Shown piece by piece: positions 16,828 through 25,930 of a stretch of DNA of 47,320 nt. The number at the start of each line of letters is the position of its first letter. The first letter of the stretch is position 1. The notes under the pieces are model-generated. The model searched no databases. It had not been told where the DNA came from and was given only the letters and a program-made list of their open reading frames with translations. The position numbers and the translations under genes were made by a program. The stretch is from Tatlockia sp. (GTDB taxonomy: Bacteria; Pseudomonadota; Gammaproteobacteria; Legionellales; Legionellaceae): NCBI GenBank assembly GCA_013697725.1, contig JACCWI010000015.1, positions 1-47,320 on the forward strand. Direction: 5' to 3'.

Positions 16828-18468
16828 TTGCGTAAAATTAATATTTACCTTATCTTAATCCTTTTCTCTATGCTGATTTTTATTCCTGGTATTGCCAAAT
16901 TATCGGTGATTGATAGAGATGAGGCGCATTTTGCCCAAGCTAGTCGCCAGATGTTGCAAACAGGAAATTTTTTTCAAGTTCGCTATCAGGATAAAACTCG
17001 TTTTCAAAAGCCTCCGGGAATCAATTGGTTACAAGCAAGCTCTGTTAAATTGTTTAGTACAGCTAATGCCACTGCAATTTGGCCTTATCGCATCCCCTCT
17101 TTTCTAGGTGCTTTATTTTCGATCCTGTTAACTTATTTTTTATCCCGTTATTTAGCTGGCGAGCTCGCAGCAAGGCTTGCTGCTGCGTTTTTAGCCACGT
17201 CGTTGCTGCTGGTAGTTGAAGCGCATATGGCAGTAATTGATAGCTCGTTACTTTTTTCTGTCTTGCTCATGCAAACCGCTTTATGGATGATTTATAGAGA
17301 CGGAACAACAAATATAAAGTCGCATTGGTGCTGGGCTTTAGGTTTCTGGTTAGCAATGACCTATGGCCTGGTTTTAAAAGGAGTTACGCCTTTAATTGGC
17401 CTGCTATCAATTATTACACTTTCGGCAATTGAAAGACGTATCTCCTGGTTACGAGGTTTACATATTTTAGTGGGTTTAACTTTATTTATTGTGCTTAGTT
17501 TGATTTGGATTATCCCGATAAATGAAGCTGAAAATTCTAATTATATACTGCAAATGATTAACAAGGACTTGTTGCCTAAATTGCAAGGAGGGCATGAATC
17601 GCATGGTAAACCCCCTTTATTTCATCTACTAATTCTACCAATTACATTTTGGCCAGCATCTTTATTTTTATGGCAGGGCGGTATTTTTGCAATACAGAAT
17701 CGACACAAAAAATCCGTTAAATTTTTATTAGCATGGATTCTGCCTACCTGGCTTTTTTTTGAAATTATGCCAACCAAGTTACCTCAATATGTGCTTCCTA
17801 CTTTCCCGGCCTTGGCAATTTTTTGTGGCTTGGCACTTAGTGAACCGATAAAGTTCAAAATGCCAGGTAAAGGTTTGCGAATTTTGCAGATTGTTTGGGG
17901 AATTTTATCTATAGGCTTAGCTGCTGCTATAACTAGCTTGCCTTATTTACTAATGCAAGAATGGACCTTTGTAGCGCTTAGCCTTTTTTTGATAATCACT
18001 TTATTTACCGTTATAGGTGTTTATTATGCCTGGTATGGAAATTACCATCGAGCGGCTTATACTCTAATTCTGATGGCTTTAATCAGTTATCCACTTATTT
18101 TTACAAGCCTCCTGCCGCAGTTAAAACCCCTCTGGATCACTAACAATATCACTGAAGTAATTGATAAAAACAAATTTTCATCTGAAAAACCTTTGCTAGC
18201 AGTGGATTTTCAGGAGCCGAGTCTCGTATTCAAATTTAATACCCAGAATGTGAAATTCACCGATCGCGGTACTGCAGCGTTACTTATAAACTCAGATAAT
18301 TCACGCATCGCCCTGATGGAAGCAAAAACCTTTGATAATTCAAAGCAGCTGTATAAAAATCCATTAATTTTGACAAGTTTAAAGGGATTTAATTACTCTA
18401 AAGGCCGCTGGCTGGAACTTGTTTTGGTAAGCCGCAGTTCTGGAGAAAATGAACATGTCACCTTTTGA
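16828..18468 (+). CDS. ArnT-like lipid A glycosyltransferase (GT83/PMT family)
   Basis: This 546-residue integral membrane protein resembles ArnT, which moves a sugar from undecaprenyl phosphate onto lipid A on the periplasmic side. It has the acidic motif of the first periplasmic loop (VIDRDEAHFAQASRQML), then RFQKPPGINWLQ, about a dozen membrane segments, and a soluble C-terminal part. The donor sugar cannot be read from sequence; aminoarabinose, galactosamine or another are possible. The start is TTG at 16828: the nearby ATG is out of frame. Its 3' end overlaps the PAP2 gene by 20 bp, and the next three genes follow closely, so they form an operon. Confidence 0.85.
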   Translation: MRKINIYLILILFSMLIFIPGIAKLSVIDRDEAHFAQASRQMLQTGNFFQVRYQDKTRFQKPPGINWLQASSVKLFSTANATAIWPYRIPSFLGALFSILLTYFLSRYLAGELAARLAAAFLATSLLLVVEAHMAVIDSSLLFSVLLMQTALWMIYRDGTTNIKSHWCWALGFWLAMTYGLVLKGVTPLIGLLSIITLSAIERRISWLRGLHILVGLTLFIVLSLIWIIPINEAENSNYILQMINKDLLPKLQGGHESHGKPPLFHLLILPITFWPASLFLWQGGIFAIQNRHKKSVKFLLAWILPTWLFFEIMPTKLPQYVLPTFPALAIFCGLALSEPIKFKMPGKGLRILQIVWGILSIGLAAAITSLPYLLMQEWTFVALSLFLIITLFTVIGVYYAWYGNYHRAAYTLILMALISYPLIFTSLLPQLKPLWITNNITEVIDKNKFSSEKPLLAVDFQEPSLVFKFNTQNVKFTDRGTAALLINSDNSRIALMEAKTFDNSKQLYKNPLILTSLKGFNYSKGRWLELVLVSRSSGENEHVTF

Positions 18469-19111
18469 GCGTTTAGTCAAAACAATAACCAATCCCTTTT
18501 TTATCCTTGTTTATTTTGGATTAATTATTCTCTTGATTTTAAAATTGGATAAACACATTTCAGCCTTTTTTTTTCATGCTAATATACGTAGCTCTTTTCC
18601 CTATTTAAGCTACCTTACTCGTGTAGGATTAGGAGCAATCTATTTTCCTGCTTTTTTAATTTTTGCTCTATTTTTTCGCTATGTCCGAAAAAATAGGCTC
18701 TGGGAAGTAAGATTTTGGTTTTTAATGTTGTGTTTAATTGTTCCATCAATCGTTAGCCTAATACTTAAGATAAGTCTGGGGCGTGCTCGTCCTAATCTAT
18801 TTTTACAAGGAAGTGAACAGTTTTATGGCTTCTATGGGTGGCAGACTCAGGCTAATTTTTGGTCCTTTCCTTCAGGTCATACAACCACTATTATTGGGGT
18901 TGTACTGGGTCTTGGTATTTTATTTCCTCGATATTTCGTGGCGTTAATGCTGTTAGGTGCATCGGTTGCTATTTCGCGAGTTTTACTAACCCATCACTAC
19001 CTTAGTGATGTATTGTTTTCAATGTACCTGACAACAATGGTTGTCTTTTGTCTTCTCACTATTTTGAAACGTAAATCCTGGCTAACCTTGGCTTGGAAAC
19101 CTAGGTTTTAA
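18449..19111 (+). CDS. PAP2-family membrane phosphatase
   Basis: This 220-residue protein has about six membrane segments and all three PAP2 signatures: K107-x6-R114-P115 (KISLGRARP), PSGH at 141-144, and SR-x5-H-x3-D at Ser176 to Asp187. The family removes phosphate from lipid phosphates such as undecaprenyl diphosphate, phosphatidylglycerol phosphate or lipid A. Between an ArnT-like transferase and a polyprenyl-sugar synthase, a role in lipid A dephosphorylation (LpxE-like) or lipid-carrier recycling is likely. The substrate cannot be decided from sequence. TGGAG precedes the start inside the previous gene. Confidence 0.88.
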   Translation: MNMSPFERLVKTITNPFFILVYFGLIILLILKLDKHISAFFFHANIRSSFPYLSYLTRVGLGAIYFPAFLIFALFFRYVRKNRLWEVRFWFLMLCLIVPSIVSLILKISLGRARPNLFLQGSEQFYGFYGWQTQANFWSFPSGHTTTIIGVVLGLGILFPRYFVALMLLGASVAISRVLLTHHYLSDVLFSMYLTTMVVFCLLTILKRKSWLTLAWKPRF

Positions 19112-19137
19112 TTGCAATTTTGGTGTTAAAAGGCGTT

Positions 19138-19866
19138 ATGATGCAAATGAATCCAGTTTATGAATTGTCTATAATAATCCCTGTTTACAATGAAGTGGAT
19201 AATATCAAAGACCTTTACCGAGAAATTGTAGCTGCTCTTCCTCTTGACCGTTTTCTTTATGAAGTGATTTTTATAGATGACGGATCCACGGATGGAACTA
19301 GAGAGCAGTTGAAAGAACTTGCAAAGATTCATTCTCATCTCTTGGCTATCTATCATAAACACAATTATGGTCAGAGTGCTGCCTTATTAACGGGTGCTAG
19401 AGCGGCTCGCTATTCCCTGCTAGTGACCTTAGACGGTGATGGCCAAAATGACCCCGCTGACATCCCCCGCTTAATGGCGCAGCGACAGGATTCGCGTACG
19501 GTGGTTTTAGGCAACCGCAAAAAAAGAGATGACAACAATTTACGCAGACTTAGTTCGCGACTTGCGAACAGTCTTAGGCGTAACTTACTCAAGGATGAAT
19601 GTCCTGATACTGGCTGCAGTTTAAAATTATTTTCACGTGAGGCCTTTTTAGCTCTCCCTCATTTCAATCATTTACATCGATATCTACCCGCTTTATTTAA
19701 GAGGGCAGGATTTAAATTAATAAATTTACCTGTAAATCACCGTCCGCGCAGGCACGGAGTGTCAAAATATGGCGTAATGAACAGGTTATTTGTAGGTATC
19801 CATGATTTGATAGGAGTACGTTGGCTTATGAAACGTCCTTGTGCACCTGAGGTTTATGAATTATGA
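19138..19866 (+). CDS. Polyprenyl-phosphate sugar synthase-like GT2
   Basis: This 242-residue GT-A family 2 enzyme resembles dolichyl-phosphate mannose synthase and ArnC. The N-terminus ELSIIIPVYNEVDNI, IDDGSTDGT and the metal-binding VTLDGDGQNDPADI motif are present, followed by DTGCSLKLFSREA. Unlike ArnC and its relatives it has no C-terminal pair of membrane helices and ends soon after the catalytic domain. It would load a sugar onto undecaprenyl phosphate for the ArnT-like enzyme; the sugar is unknown. I chose the ATG at 19138 with AAAGGCG ahead. It overlaps the LAB_N gene by 4 bp, so the missing membrane part may be provided by that protein. Confidence 0.88.
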   Translation: MMQMNPVYELSIIIPVYNEVDNIKDLYREIVAALPLDRFLYEVIFIDDGSTDGTREQLKELAKIHSHLLAIYHKHNYGQSAALLTGARAARYSLLVTLDGDGQNDPADIPRLMAQRQDSRTVVLGNRKKRDDNNLRRLSSRLANSLRRNLLKDECPDTGCSLKLFSREAFLALPHFNHLHRYLPALFKRAGFKLINLPVNHRPRRHGVSKYGVMNRLFVGIHDLIGVRWLMKRPCAPEVYEL

Positions 19867-20156
19867 GCAATGATTATATCTGGCTTGCAATTGGTCTACT
19901 CGGTCAAGGCGTTTTTACTGCTCGGTTTATAGTGCAGTGGCTAGTAAGCGAGAGAGAAAAGAGATCAATAATACCTGTGGCTTTCTGGTATCTTAGTTTA
20001 TTGGGTGGTATTACTTTGCTGTTTTATTCCATTTATAAACAGGATCCAGTATTTATACTGGGTCAATCCACAGGGATTTTTATCTATAGTCGTAATTTAT
20101 TTTTAATTCATCGTGAAAGAGCTACGCGGCTTCGTAAATTTAAGCCTTTAAGCTAA
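19863..20156 (+). CDS. LAB_N domain membrane protein
   Basis: This 97-residue protein matches the lipid-A-disaccharide-synthase N-terminal domain family, a small three-helix membrane domain (GLLGQGVFTARFIVQWLVSE, then PVAFWYLSLLGG). The motif FxARFxxQW..SE is diagnostic. The family also occurs as a separate protein next to DPM1-like glycosyltransferases, as here. Its biochemical role is unclear; a membrane partner for the preceding GT2, which lacks its own membrane helices, is a reasonable inference. It overlaps the GT2 gene (ATGA) and ends the four-gene operon. Confidence 0.88.
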   Translation: MSNDYIWLAIGLLGQGVFTARFIVQWLVSEREKRSIIPVAFWYLSLLGGITLLFYSIYKQDPVFILGQSTGIFIYSRNLFLIHRERATRLRKFKPLS

Positions 20157-20169
20157 CTATAACGCCGAT

Positions 20170-21582
20170 TTAAGAATTATTGTCCTTATCCGCATAAGTA
20201 TAGGCCGCCAGAGTTTGGAGAGTTTTAGGGTCTTGAATATAATTTATCTGCTGTAAATTTTCTGTTGTAGCAAAATAAGTCAGCCAAAATGAAGAACTTG
20301 CTGACTGCCAGATAATCAGGGATTTACCGCTCGGTAAACTAAGTGAATTATTCATAACTAAAAGTTTAGTATTAACACCCGGAAAGATTAATTTTAAATT
20401 ACCCAAGAGCCAATGAGAATCACTGAGGATAAAGTCCACTCGAGCTATTCGTGTTTCAAAATTTTTTGTTATTTGTTTAAGAGTAAATTGCTTTGATAAT
20501 TGGTGTGGGCTAGTTTGCATTAAGGTTGTTAAACAACAGAGCTGTATTACCAAGCAGAAACTTATAAAAAATTTAATTCTTAGCGTAAAATTTATTGCTT
20601 CTTTTAGCTGAGAAAAATAGAGAAGAGGATAAAGAAATAAAATTGGAATCAGCCAGCGCGCTTCAAAATTTTTAATACCAGTTGTCAAAACCATTATTAT
20701 TAATAAGGGAATACAAATTAAATTATAACGAACCAGCAATAAGTTAATAAGGCTACTTTGTGTAGATTTAAATTTTGAGGGGAATACAAGACGGGAAACA
20801 ATAAAACTTGGACCAATAAATAAAACGATTACCTTGATTAACCTTAGTAGACCTGAGCTAAATTCTTTATCTGCAGGCATTAGTTTATAGGCATTTCTAA
20901 AGCCTAGATCAAGATGAGCGATTAGCCAAAAAAAATAAGGGCTAACTACTAAGCCACTGATAGCAAGAGTCAAAATAAATTTATAGTTAAGTAATTTATA
21001 GCGATATTCATTTAGGGTTGTCGCACTTAGAAAGAGGATTCCAAGAAAAACTAGATAATTGAATTTGGAAAGTAAACCCAGAGCAATGATCAATCCAAAA
21101 ATCAAATACCATGAAAAATTAGTGATTCGAGTAGATAGTATTAACCAGTACCAAGTCAGACAGGCTGAAAAAAGAGCCAATATGGAATGAGTACCATCTT
21201 TTACCAAGGTTAAACTGATAACAGGAATAAGTGCCCAAGAAACTGTAGCACACCAAGCTAGAGTTAAAGATTGGCAATGAAAACGACAAATTTGATGATA
21301 TAAATATAACGAACCAAAAATTAGTACGGATTTTAGAAAGGCCAGACTTAGTAAATTAATTCCTAATAATTGAAAAATTCCATATTGTAACCAAGAATAG
21401 AGCGGGGGTTGAGCAGGGTAGCCCGCGAAGAGCTCCTGCGCCATTGCTACTTGCTCAGCTTCATCCAGTTCAAGCATTTGATTGCGAAAGAAAATGCGAA
21501 GGACTAATAAAATTAAAACAAAAATAAAAAAGTTAAAACCAGGCTGTTCAAGCCATTTAAACTTCTTTAATTTCGTAAGCAT
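20170..21582 (-). CDS. PMT-type membrane glycosyltransferase (GT39-like)
   Basis: This 470-residue membrane protein has about ten to twelve hydrophobic segments. The first extracytoplasmic loop carries LELDEAEQVAMAQELFAGY then PAQPPLYSWLQYG, typical of PMT_2/GT39-like transferases that use polyprenyl-phosphate sugars. The acceptor could be lipid A, other glycolipid or protein; it cannot be told. It is only 13 bp from the end of the LAB_N gene in convergent orientation, with no obvious terminator between. A polyprenyl-sugar pool shared with that operon is inference. Confidence 0.8.
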   Translation of the reverse strand: MLTKLKKFKWLEQPGFNFFIFVLILLVLRIFFRNQMLELDEAEQVAMAQELFAGYPAQPPLYSWLQYGIFQLLGINLLSLAFLKSVLIFGSLYLYHQICRFHCQSLTLAWCATVSWALIPVISLTLVKDGTHSILALFSACLTWYWLILSTRITNFSWYLIFGLIIALGLLSKFNYLVFLGILFLSATTLNEYRYKLLNYKFILTLAISGLVVSPYFFWLIAHLDLGFRNAYKLMPADKEFSSGLLRLIKVIVLFIGPSFIVSRLVFPSKFKSTQSSLINLLLVRYNLICIPLLIIMVLTTGIKNFEARWLIPILFLYPLLYFSQLKEAINFTLRIKFFISFCLVIQLCCLTTLMQTSPHQLSKQFTLKQITKNFETRIARVDFILSDSHWLLGNLKLIFPGVNTKLLVMNNSLSLPSGKSLIIWQSASSSFWLTYFATTENLQQINYIQDPKTLQTLAAYTYADKDNNS

Positions 21583-21662
21583 TTTTATTCTTTAAAAAGG
21601 AAGATAGTATACAGTAAAATGTGTAAATCCTAAATATTGAGGTATACTTAAGCGCTGCAGCC

Positions 21663-22724
21663 GTGAACTATTTAAGGATTAAATTGAAGACCGCTACTTC
21701 CAATTGGGAACTAAAAACTCTGGTTTTTATTGCCGTGATTACCGCTATTAAATTTTCTCAACTTATTTTATTTCCTCTTTTATTTTCTTTTTTTTTGTAT
21801 TTATTGTTTAATCCAATAGTTGAGTGGTTAGTAAAATTTAAAATTCCTAGAGCGCTTGCAGCTACATTGATTGTGATTTCTCTTTTAGGACTGTTAAGTC
21901 TAGCGATATCTTCCCTCGTTCAACCGGCTTCAGAATGGATTGAAGAGGCTCCAGCAAAATTTCATATTGTTGAACAGAAATTTCATTTTTTAAAGGAATC
22001 CCTAGGTCAAATCAATAAAGCTGCTGAAACAGCGCAGAGTATTACTGACACGCCTAAAAAGAATGAGGTAAAAATTGCAACACCGGGCCTTGACCTGGGC
22101 TCATCTTTATTCGATTTAACCTCAAATATTCTCATCTTGATAATTTCCGTAGCTATTTTATTATTTTTTTTACTACTCTATTTTAAATCGTTTATCCAAA
22201 ATCTGGAAAAAATACTTTACAACAAAAGAAGAATTTCAAAAGAGAATGATTTTTTGCTCTGTCTTAAAAATGAAGTGTCCCATTATATGTTAGTTTTTTC
22301 CCTTATTTGTGCTGGCTTGGGAGTGACCGTAGCTTGTTGCTTTGCATTATTGGGTTTTCCAAATCCGATACTCTGGGGTGCAATGGCAATGTTTTTAACT
22401 TATGTACCCTATGTCGGCCATTTAATCGGTATAATAATTATTAGTTTTATTTCAATTATTACGTTTAATTCTTATTTTTATATTTTTGCTCCCCCTCTAG
22501 TTTATTTTTTGTTAAGTGCTTTAGAAGGGCAAGTAATCACACCTATTTTGTTAGGGAATCGTTTAGATTTAAACCCTTTTATTATTCTAATAAATATTTT
22601 TATTTGGAGTTGGTTATGGGGCATAAGTGGGATAGTTATTTCTGTACCGCTACTGGTAATGTTTAAAATAACACTGGAGCGAACCCCAGGTTTAGCCAAA
22701 TACAGCTTGTTATTGGAGAAATAG
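21663..22724 (+). CDS. AI-2E family transporter / permease
   Basis: This 353-residue protein belongs to the AI-2E (PerM/TqsA/YdiK) family, with seven or eight hydrophobic segments, a soluble loop after the third (about residues 90-150) and the C-terminal LSALEGQVITPILLGNRLDLNP motif. Members include an autoinducer-2 exporter and Na+/H+ antiporters, so the substrate is open. The start is GTG at 21663 with no good ribosome binding site. It precedes ugd by about 70 bp, but a common function is not evident. Confidence 0.85.
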   Translation: MNYLRIKLKTATSNWELKTLVFIAVITAIKFSQLILFPLLFSFFLYLLFNPIVEWLVKFKIPRALAATLIVISLLGLLSLAISSLVQPASEWIEEAPAKFHIVEQKFHFLKESLGQINKAAETAQSITDTPKKNEVKIATPGLDLGSSLFDLTSNILILIISVAILLFFLLLYFKSFIQNLEKILYNKRRISKENDFLLCLKNEVSHYMLVFSLICAGLGVTVACCFALLGFPNPILWGAMAMFLTYVPYVGHLIGIIIISFISIITFNSYFYIFAPPLVYFLLSALEGQVITPILLGNRLDLNPFIILINIFIWSWLWGISGIVISVPLLVMFKITLERTPGLAKYSLLLEK

Positions 22725-22793
22725 AAGTTCTATAAAATTGGAATTCTAATATTAGGGTATGTTGACTGATAATGTATTTTTTTGTTTGAGACC

Positions 22794-24140
22794 ATGATGA
22801 TTATTTCCGTCTATGGCGCGGGTTATGTAGGACTAGTCTCGGCAGTTTGTTTGGCTAAATTAGGCCATTCAATTATCTGCGCAGATGTCAATGAGCAACG
22901 TATTGCAATGCTTAAAGCTGGCGGGTGCCCAATATTTGAACAAAAATTGCCAGCATTATTAGCAGAACAGTTAGCGTCCAGAAGACTCTATTTCACTACA
23001 GATTTATCCTTCGCCTCAAAAGAAGCAACTGTGCATATTATTGCGACAGGCACACCAAGTTTAGAAGATGGTAAAGCTGATCTCGCCCAAGTTTTTGCCG
23101 TGGTTAATCATATTATTCATGCCGCTGAAAAAGCAGGGGTTGTGGTGATTAAATCCACAGTTCCTGTGGGGACAGGCGATTTAATTCAAGAGCAACTTGG
23201 CAGGGAATTAGCTGCATCGGGTAAATATTTTAAGCTTTGGGTTGCTTCAAATCCAGAATTTTTAAGAGAAGGCAGCGCGGTCGATGATTTTTTAAGGGCA
23301 GATCGTATTGTTATTGGCGGTGAGGAAAAAGCATTGACCGTGCTGGAATCAATCTATAAGCCTCTAATTCAAAAAAAAATACCTCTTTTAAAAATGACGC
23401 GGCGTTCAGCGGAACTAACAAAATATACAGCAAATGCACTGTTAGCTTGTAAAATAAGTTTTATGAATCAGATTAGCCTCCTAGCTGATAAATTAGGCGC
23501 TGACATAGATGAAATTCGTGCAGGGATTTCTCTCGATCATCGTATAGGACCTCATTTTTTAGAAGCAGGTATTGGCTATGGAGGATCTTGTTTTCCAAAA
23601 GATGTACGTGCATTAGTGCATCTTGCAAAATCAAATGATTTAAATCCCAGCTTGCTGCAGGCAATTGAAGAAATAAATCAATTGCAGAAAAAATGGATTG
23701 TAGAACGATTGGCACAACATTTTGATAAAAAACTAAGTGGATTGACCTTTGGCATCTGGGGATTGTCATTTAAACCTGGGACAGATGATCTGCGCGAAGC
23801 CTCTAGCCTTACAGCAATTGAAACATTGTTAGGTGCAGGTGTTAAATTACGAATATTTGATCCAGTGGCAATGCCAGTAGCGCGAAAATTAATCAATAAT
23901 GAGTCTGTTAATTGGTGTAATTCAGCTGCAAAGGTATTTGATCAAGATATTGATGCTTTAGTTATTGCTACGGAATGGCCAGAATTTAAAAATTATCAGC
24001 TTGGACTATTAAAAAAACAATTAAAAGGCGCTCCCGTTATAGATGGTCGCAATTGTTTTACTTTGGAAGCAGTTGCTGCCTTTCATTTGTCTCATTATTA
24101 TTCTGTAGGTCGTCCTACCATTCACTCATCAATAGATTAA
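22794..24140 (+). CDS. ugd: UDP-glucose 6-dehydrogenase
   Basis: This 448-residue enzyme oxidises UDP-glucose twice to UDP-glucuronate with NAD+. The Rossmann motif VYGAGYVGLV is at the N-terminus, and the catalytic Cys266 sits in YGGSCFPKDVRAL. The three domains (NAD-binding, central dimer helix, UDP-binding) fit the length. I chose the first of two adjacent ATGs; a TTG at 22782 would add four residues. galU follows 25 bp later, so substrate and product steps are coupled. UDP-glucuronate is the precursor of aminoarabinose and uronic acids, which fits the nearby lipid-linked sugar genes. No arnA or arnB is in the window. Confidence 0.94.
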   Translation: MMIISVYGAGYVGLVSAVCLAKLGHSIICADVNEQRIAMLKAGGCPIFEQKLPALLAEQLASRRLYFTTDLSFASKEATVHIIATGTPSLEDGKADLAQVFAVVNHIIHAAEKAGVVVIKSTVPVGTGDLIQEQLGRELAASGKYFKLWVASNPEFLREGSAVDDFLRADRIVIGGEEKALTVLESIYKPLIQKKIPLLKMTRRSAELTKYTANALLACKISFMNQISLLADKLGADIDEIRAGISLDHRIGPHFLEAGIGYGGSCFPKDVRALVHLAKSNDLNPSLLQAIEEINQLQKKWIVERLAQHFDKKLSGLTFGIWGLSFKPGTDDLREASSLTAIETLLGAGVKLRIFDPVAMPVARKLINNESVNWCNSAAKVFDQDIDALVIATEWPEFKNYQLGLLKKQLKGAPVIDGRNCFTLEAVAAFHLSHYYSVGRPTIHSSID

Positions 24141-24165
24141 GGCTGAAAGCCAGGAGGTATTAAAA

Positions 24166-25032
24166 ATGCATCTAAAAAAAGCGGTATTTCCTGTAGCGGG
24201 TTTAGGCTCACGCTTTTTACCCGCAACCAAGGCTAATCCTAAGGAAATGTTACCTATCGTCGACAAACCTTTAATTCAGTATGCGGTAGAAGAAGCAGTC
24301 CGAGCTGGCATCAGCCATATGATTTTTATAACTAGCTCATCCAACCGTGCAATTGAAGATCATTTTGATAATCATTATGAGCTGGAGATGCGTTTGCAGG
24401 AGCAGGGTAAAGAATATTTATTGGACGTAGTAAAGAGCGTGTCGCCGCCGGGTATTCAATTTAGCTATGTAAGACAAAATCACCCTTTAGGATTAGGCCA
24501 CGCAATACTTTGCGCGCAGCATGTAGTGGGTGACGAACCCTTTGCTGTATTATTAGCTGATGATTTAATCGACGACAGGAGGCTGCCCTGTCTTTCAGCG
24601 ATGACTGAACATTTTCTAAAAGAAGGGCACTCATTAATGGCCGTTCAGCCGGTTCTTTGGCATGACGTTGAGCAATATGGCGTGGTTCATGTGGCAGATG
24701 CTTTTGCTAGTTATTCTGCAATTTTAGATATAATAGAAAAGCCACAAAGAGAGTTAGCCCCCTCAAATCTTGCAGCGGTAGGACGATATATATTTACTTC
24801 AGCAATTTTTAACGCTTTGAAGCAAATAACTCCTGACTCCAATGGTAAATTCCAACTTACTGACGCCATTCATTACCTGTTAAATGAACAAAATGTGCAA
24901 GCCTTTCAGTTTCAGGGAAAGCGTTATGATTGTGGATCGAAACTTGGTTATTTAAAAGCAACGGTCGAATTCGGCATGCAACACCAAGAGATTGGCGAAG
25001 CTTTTAAGCAATATTTACAGCAATTAAAATAG
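24166..25032 (+). CDS. galU: UTP-glucose-1-phosphate uridylyltransferase
   Basis: This 288-residue nucleotidyltransferase makes UDP-glucose from UTP and glucose-1-phosphate. It has the N-terminal nucleotide motif FPVAGLGSRFLPATKANPKEM, the VDKPLIQYAVEEA segment, and LLADDLIDD with the metal-binding Asp. Length matches bacterial GalU. AGGAGG lies ahead of the ATG, the strongest ribosome binding site in this block. It supplies the substrate of the preceding ugd gene and is probably co-transcribed with it. Confidence 0.95.
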   Translation: MHLKKAVFPVAGLGSRFLPATKANPKEMLPIVDKPLIQYAVEEAVRAGISHMIFITSSSNRAIEDHFDNHYELEMRLQEQGKEYLLDVVKSVSPPGIQFSYVRQNHPLGLGHAILCAQHVVGDEPFAVLLADDLIDDRRLPCLSAMTEHFLKEGHSLMAVQPVLWHDVEQYGVVHVADAFASYSAILDIIEKPQRELAPSNLAAVGRYIFTSAIFNALKQITPDSNGKFQLTDAIHYLLNEQNVQAFQFQGKRYDCGSKLGYLKATVEFGMQHQEIGEAFKQYLQQLK

Positions 25033-25167
25033 TAGAGTTGAAAAAATAAAAGTGTAAAAAAGGGTAATAGCGAAACCTTTAAAATCATTTTTGATATTAA
25101 AAGCTAGCTTGAGTTAATACCATTTTCTCTGGCAATATGCGTAATGATTGAATTCCAGTGAGGAACT

Positions 25168-25917
25168 ATGAAAATTCTTGTTGCAGTGAAGCGAGTGATA
25201 GACCCCTACGTGAAAATTCGTGTTAAAGCGGATGGCTCAGGGATTGAAAAACAAAACATCAAAATGTCTATGAATCCCTTTGATGAAATTGCTTTAGAAC
25301 AAGCCGTACGATTTGTAGAGCAAAAAGTGGCTAGTGAAGTAATAGTGATAACAATTGGAACGGAAGCAAGCCAGGAAACTTTAAGAAATGCGCTGGCTCT
25401 GGGGGCGGATCGCGCAATTTTAGTGAATACTAACAAAGAATTTTGTAGCCTGAATATTGCAAAAATTCTCAGGAAAATTGTGGATGAAGAACAACCTGAC
25501 TTGATTTTAATGGGAAAGCAAGCCATTGATGGCGACAATAATCAAACCCCTCAAATGCTTGCTGCTTTGCTAAATTGGCCTCAAGCTACTTTCGTGTCAC
25601 AGCTCGATGTGAAAGATAATTGCTTGGAGGCAGTACGCGAAGTTGATGGAGGACTCGAAACCTTAAACCTTAACTTTCCAGCAGTCGTTTCAGTTGATTT
25701 GCGTTTAAATGAGCCCCGTTATGCCAGTTTGCCCAATATTATGAAAGCTAAGTCTAAACCTCTTAATATAATTAATCTCGAAACTTTAAATTTAAACCTC
25801 AAAGATCATCTTGAAGTGCTTAAAGTAAGCGCACCTGCCATACGCACTGGTGGTATAAAGGTAAACTCAGTAGAAGAATTACTATCTAAATTAAAAAACG
25901 AAGCCAAGGTGCTTTAA
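25168..25917 (+). CDS. etfB: Electron transfer flavoprotein beta subunit
   Basis: This 249-residue protein starts with KILVAVKRVIDPYVKIRVKA and carries the AMP-binding and ETF-beta signature region VREVDGGLETLNLNFPAVVS. With EtfA it forms the soluble heterodimer that takes electrons from acyl-CoA and other dehydrogenases to the respiratory quinone pool. TGAGGA precedes the ATG. It is 13 bp upstream of etfA. The 135 bp before it have no clear promoter; a weak TTGAGT/CAATAT pair near 25111 is the best candidate. Confidence 0.95.
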   Translation: MKILVAVKRVIDPYVKIRVKADGSGIEKQNIKMSMNPFDEIALEQAVRFVEQKVASEVIVITIGTEASQETLRNALALGADRAILVNTNKEFCSLNIAKILRKIVDEEQPDLILMGKQAIDGDNNQTPQMLAALLNWPQATFVSQLDVKDNCLEAVREVDGGLETLNLNFPAVVSVDLRLNEPRYASLPNIMKAKSKPLNIINLETLNLNLKDHLEVLKVSAPAIRTGGIKVNSVEELLSKLKNEAKVL

Positions 25918-25930
25918 ACTGGAGGGATCT

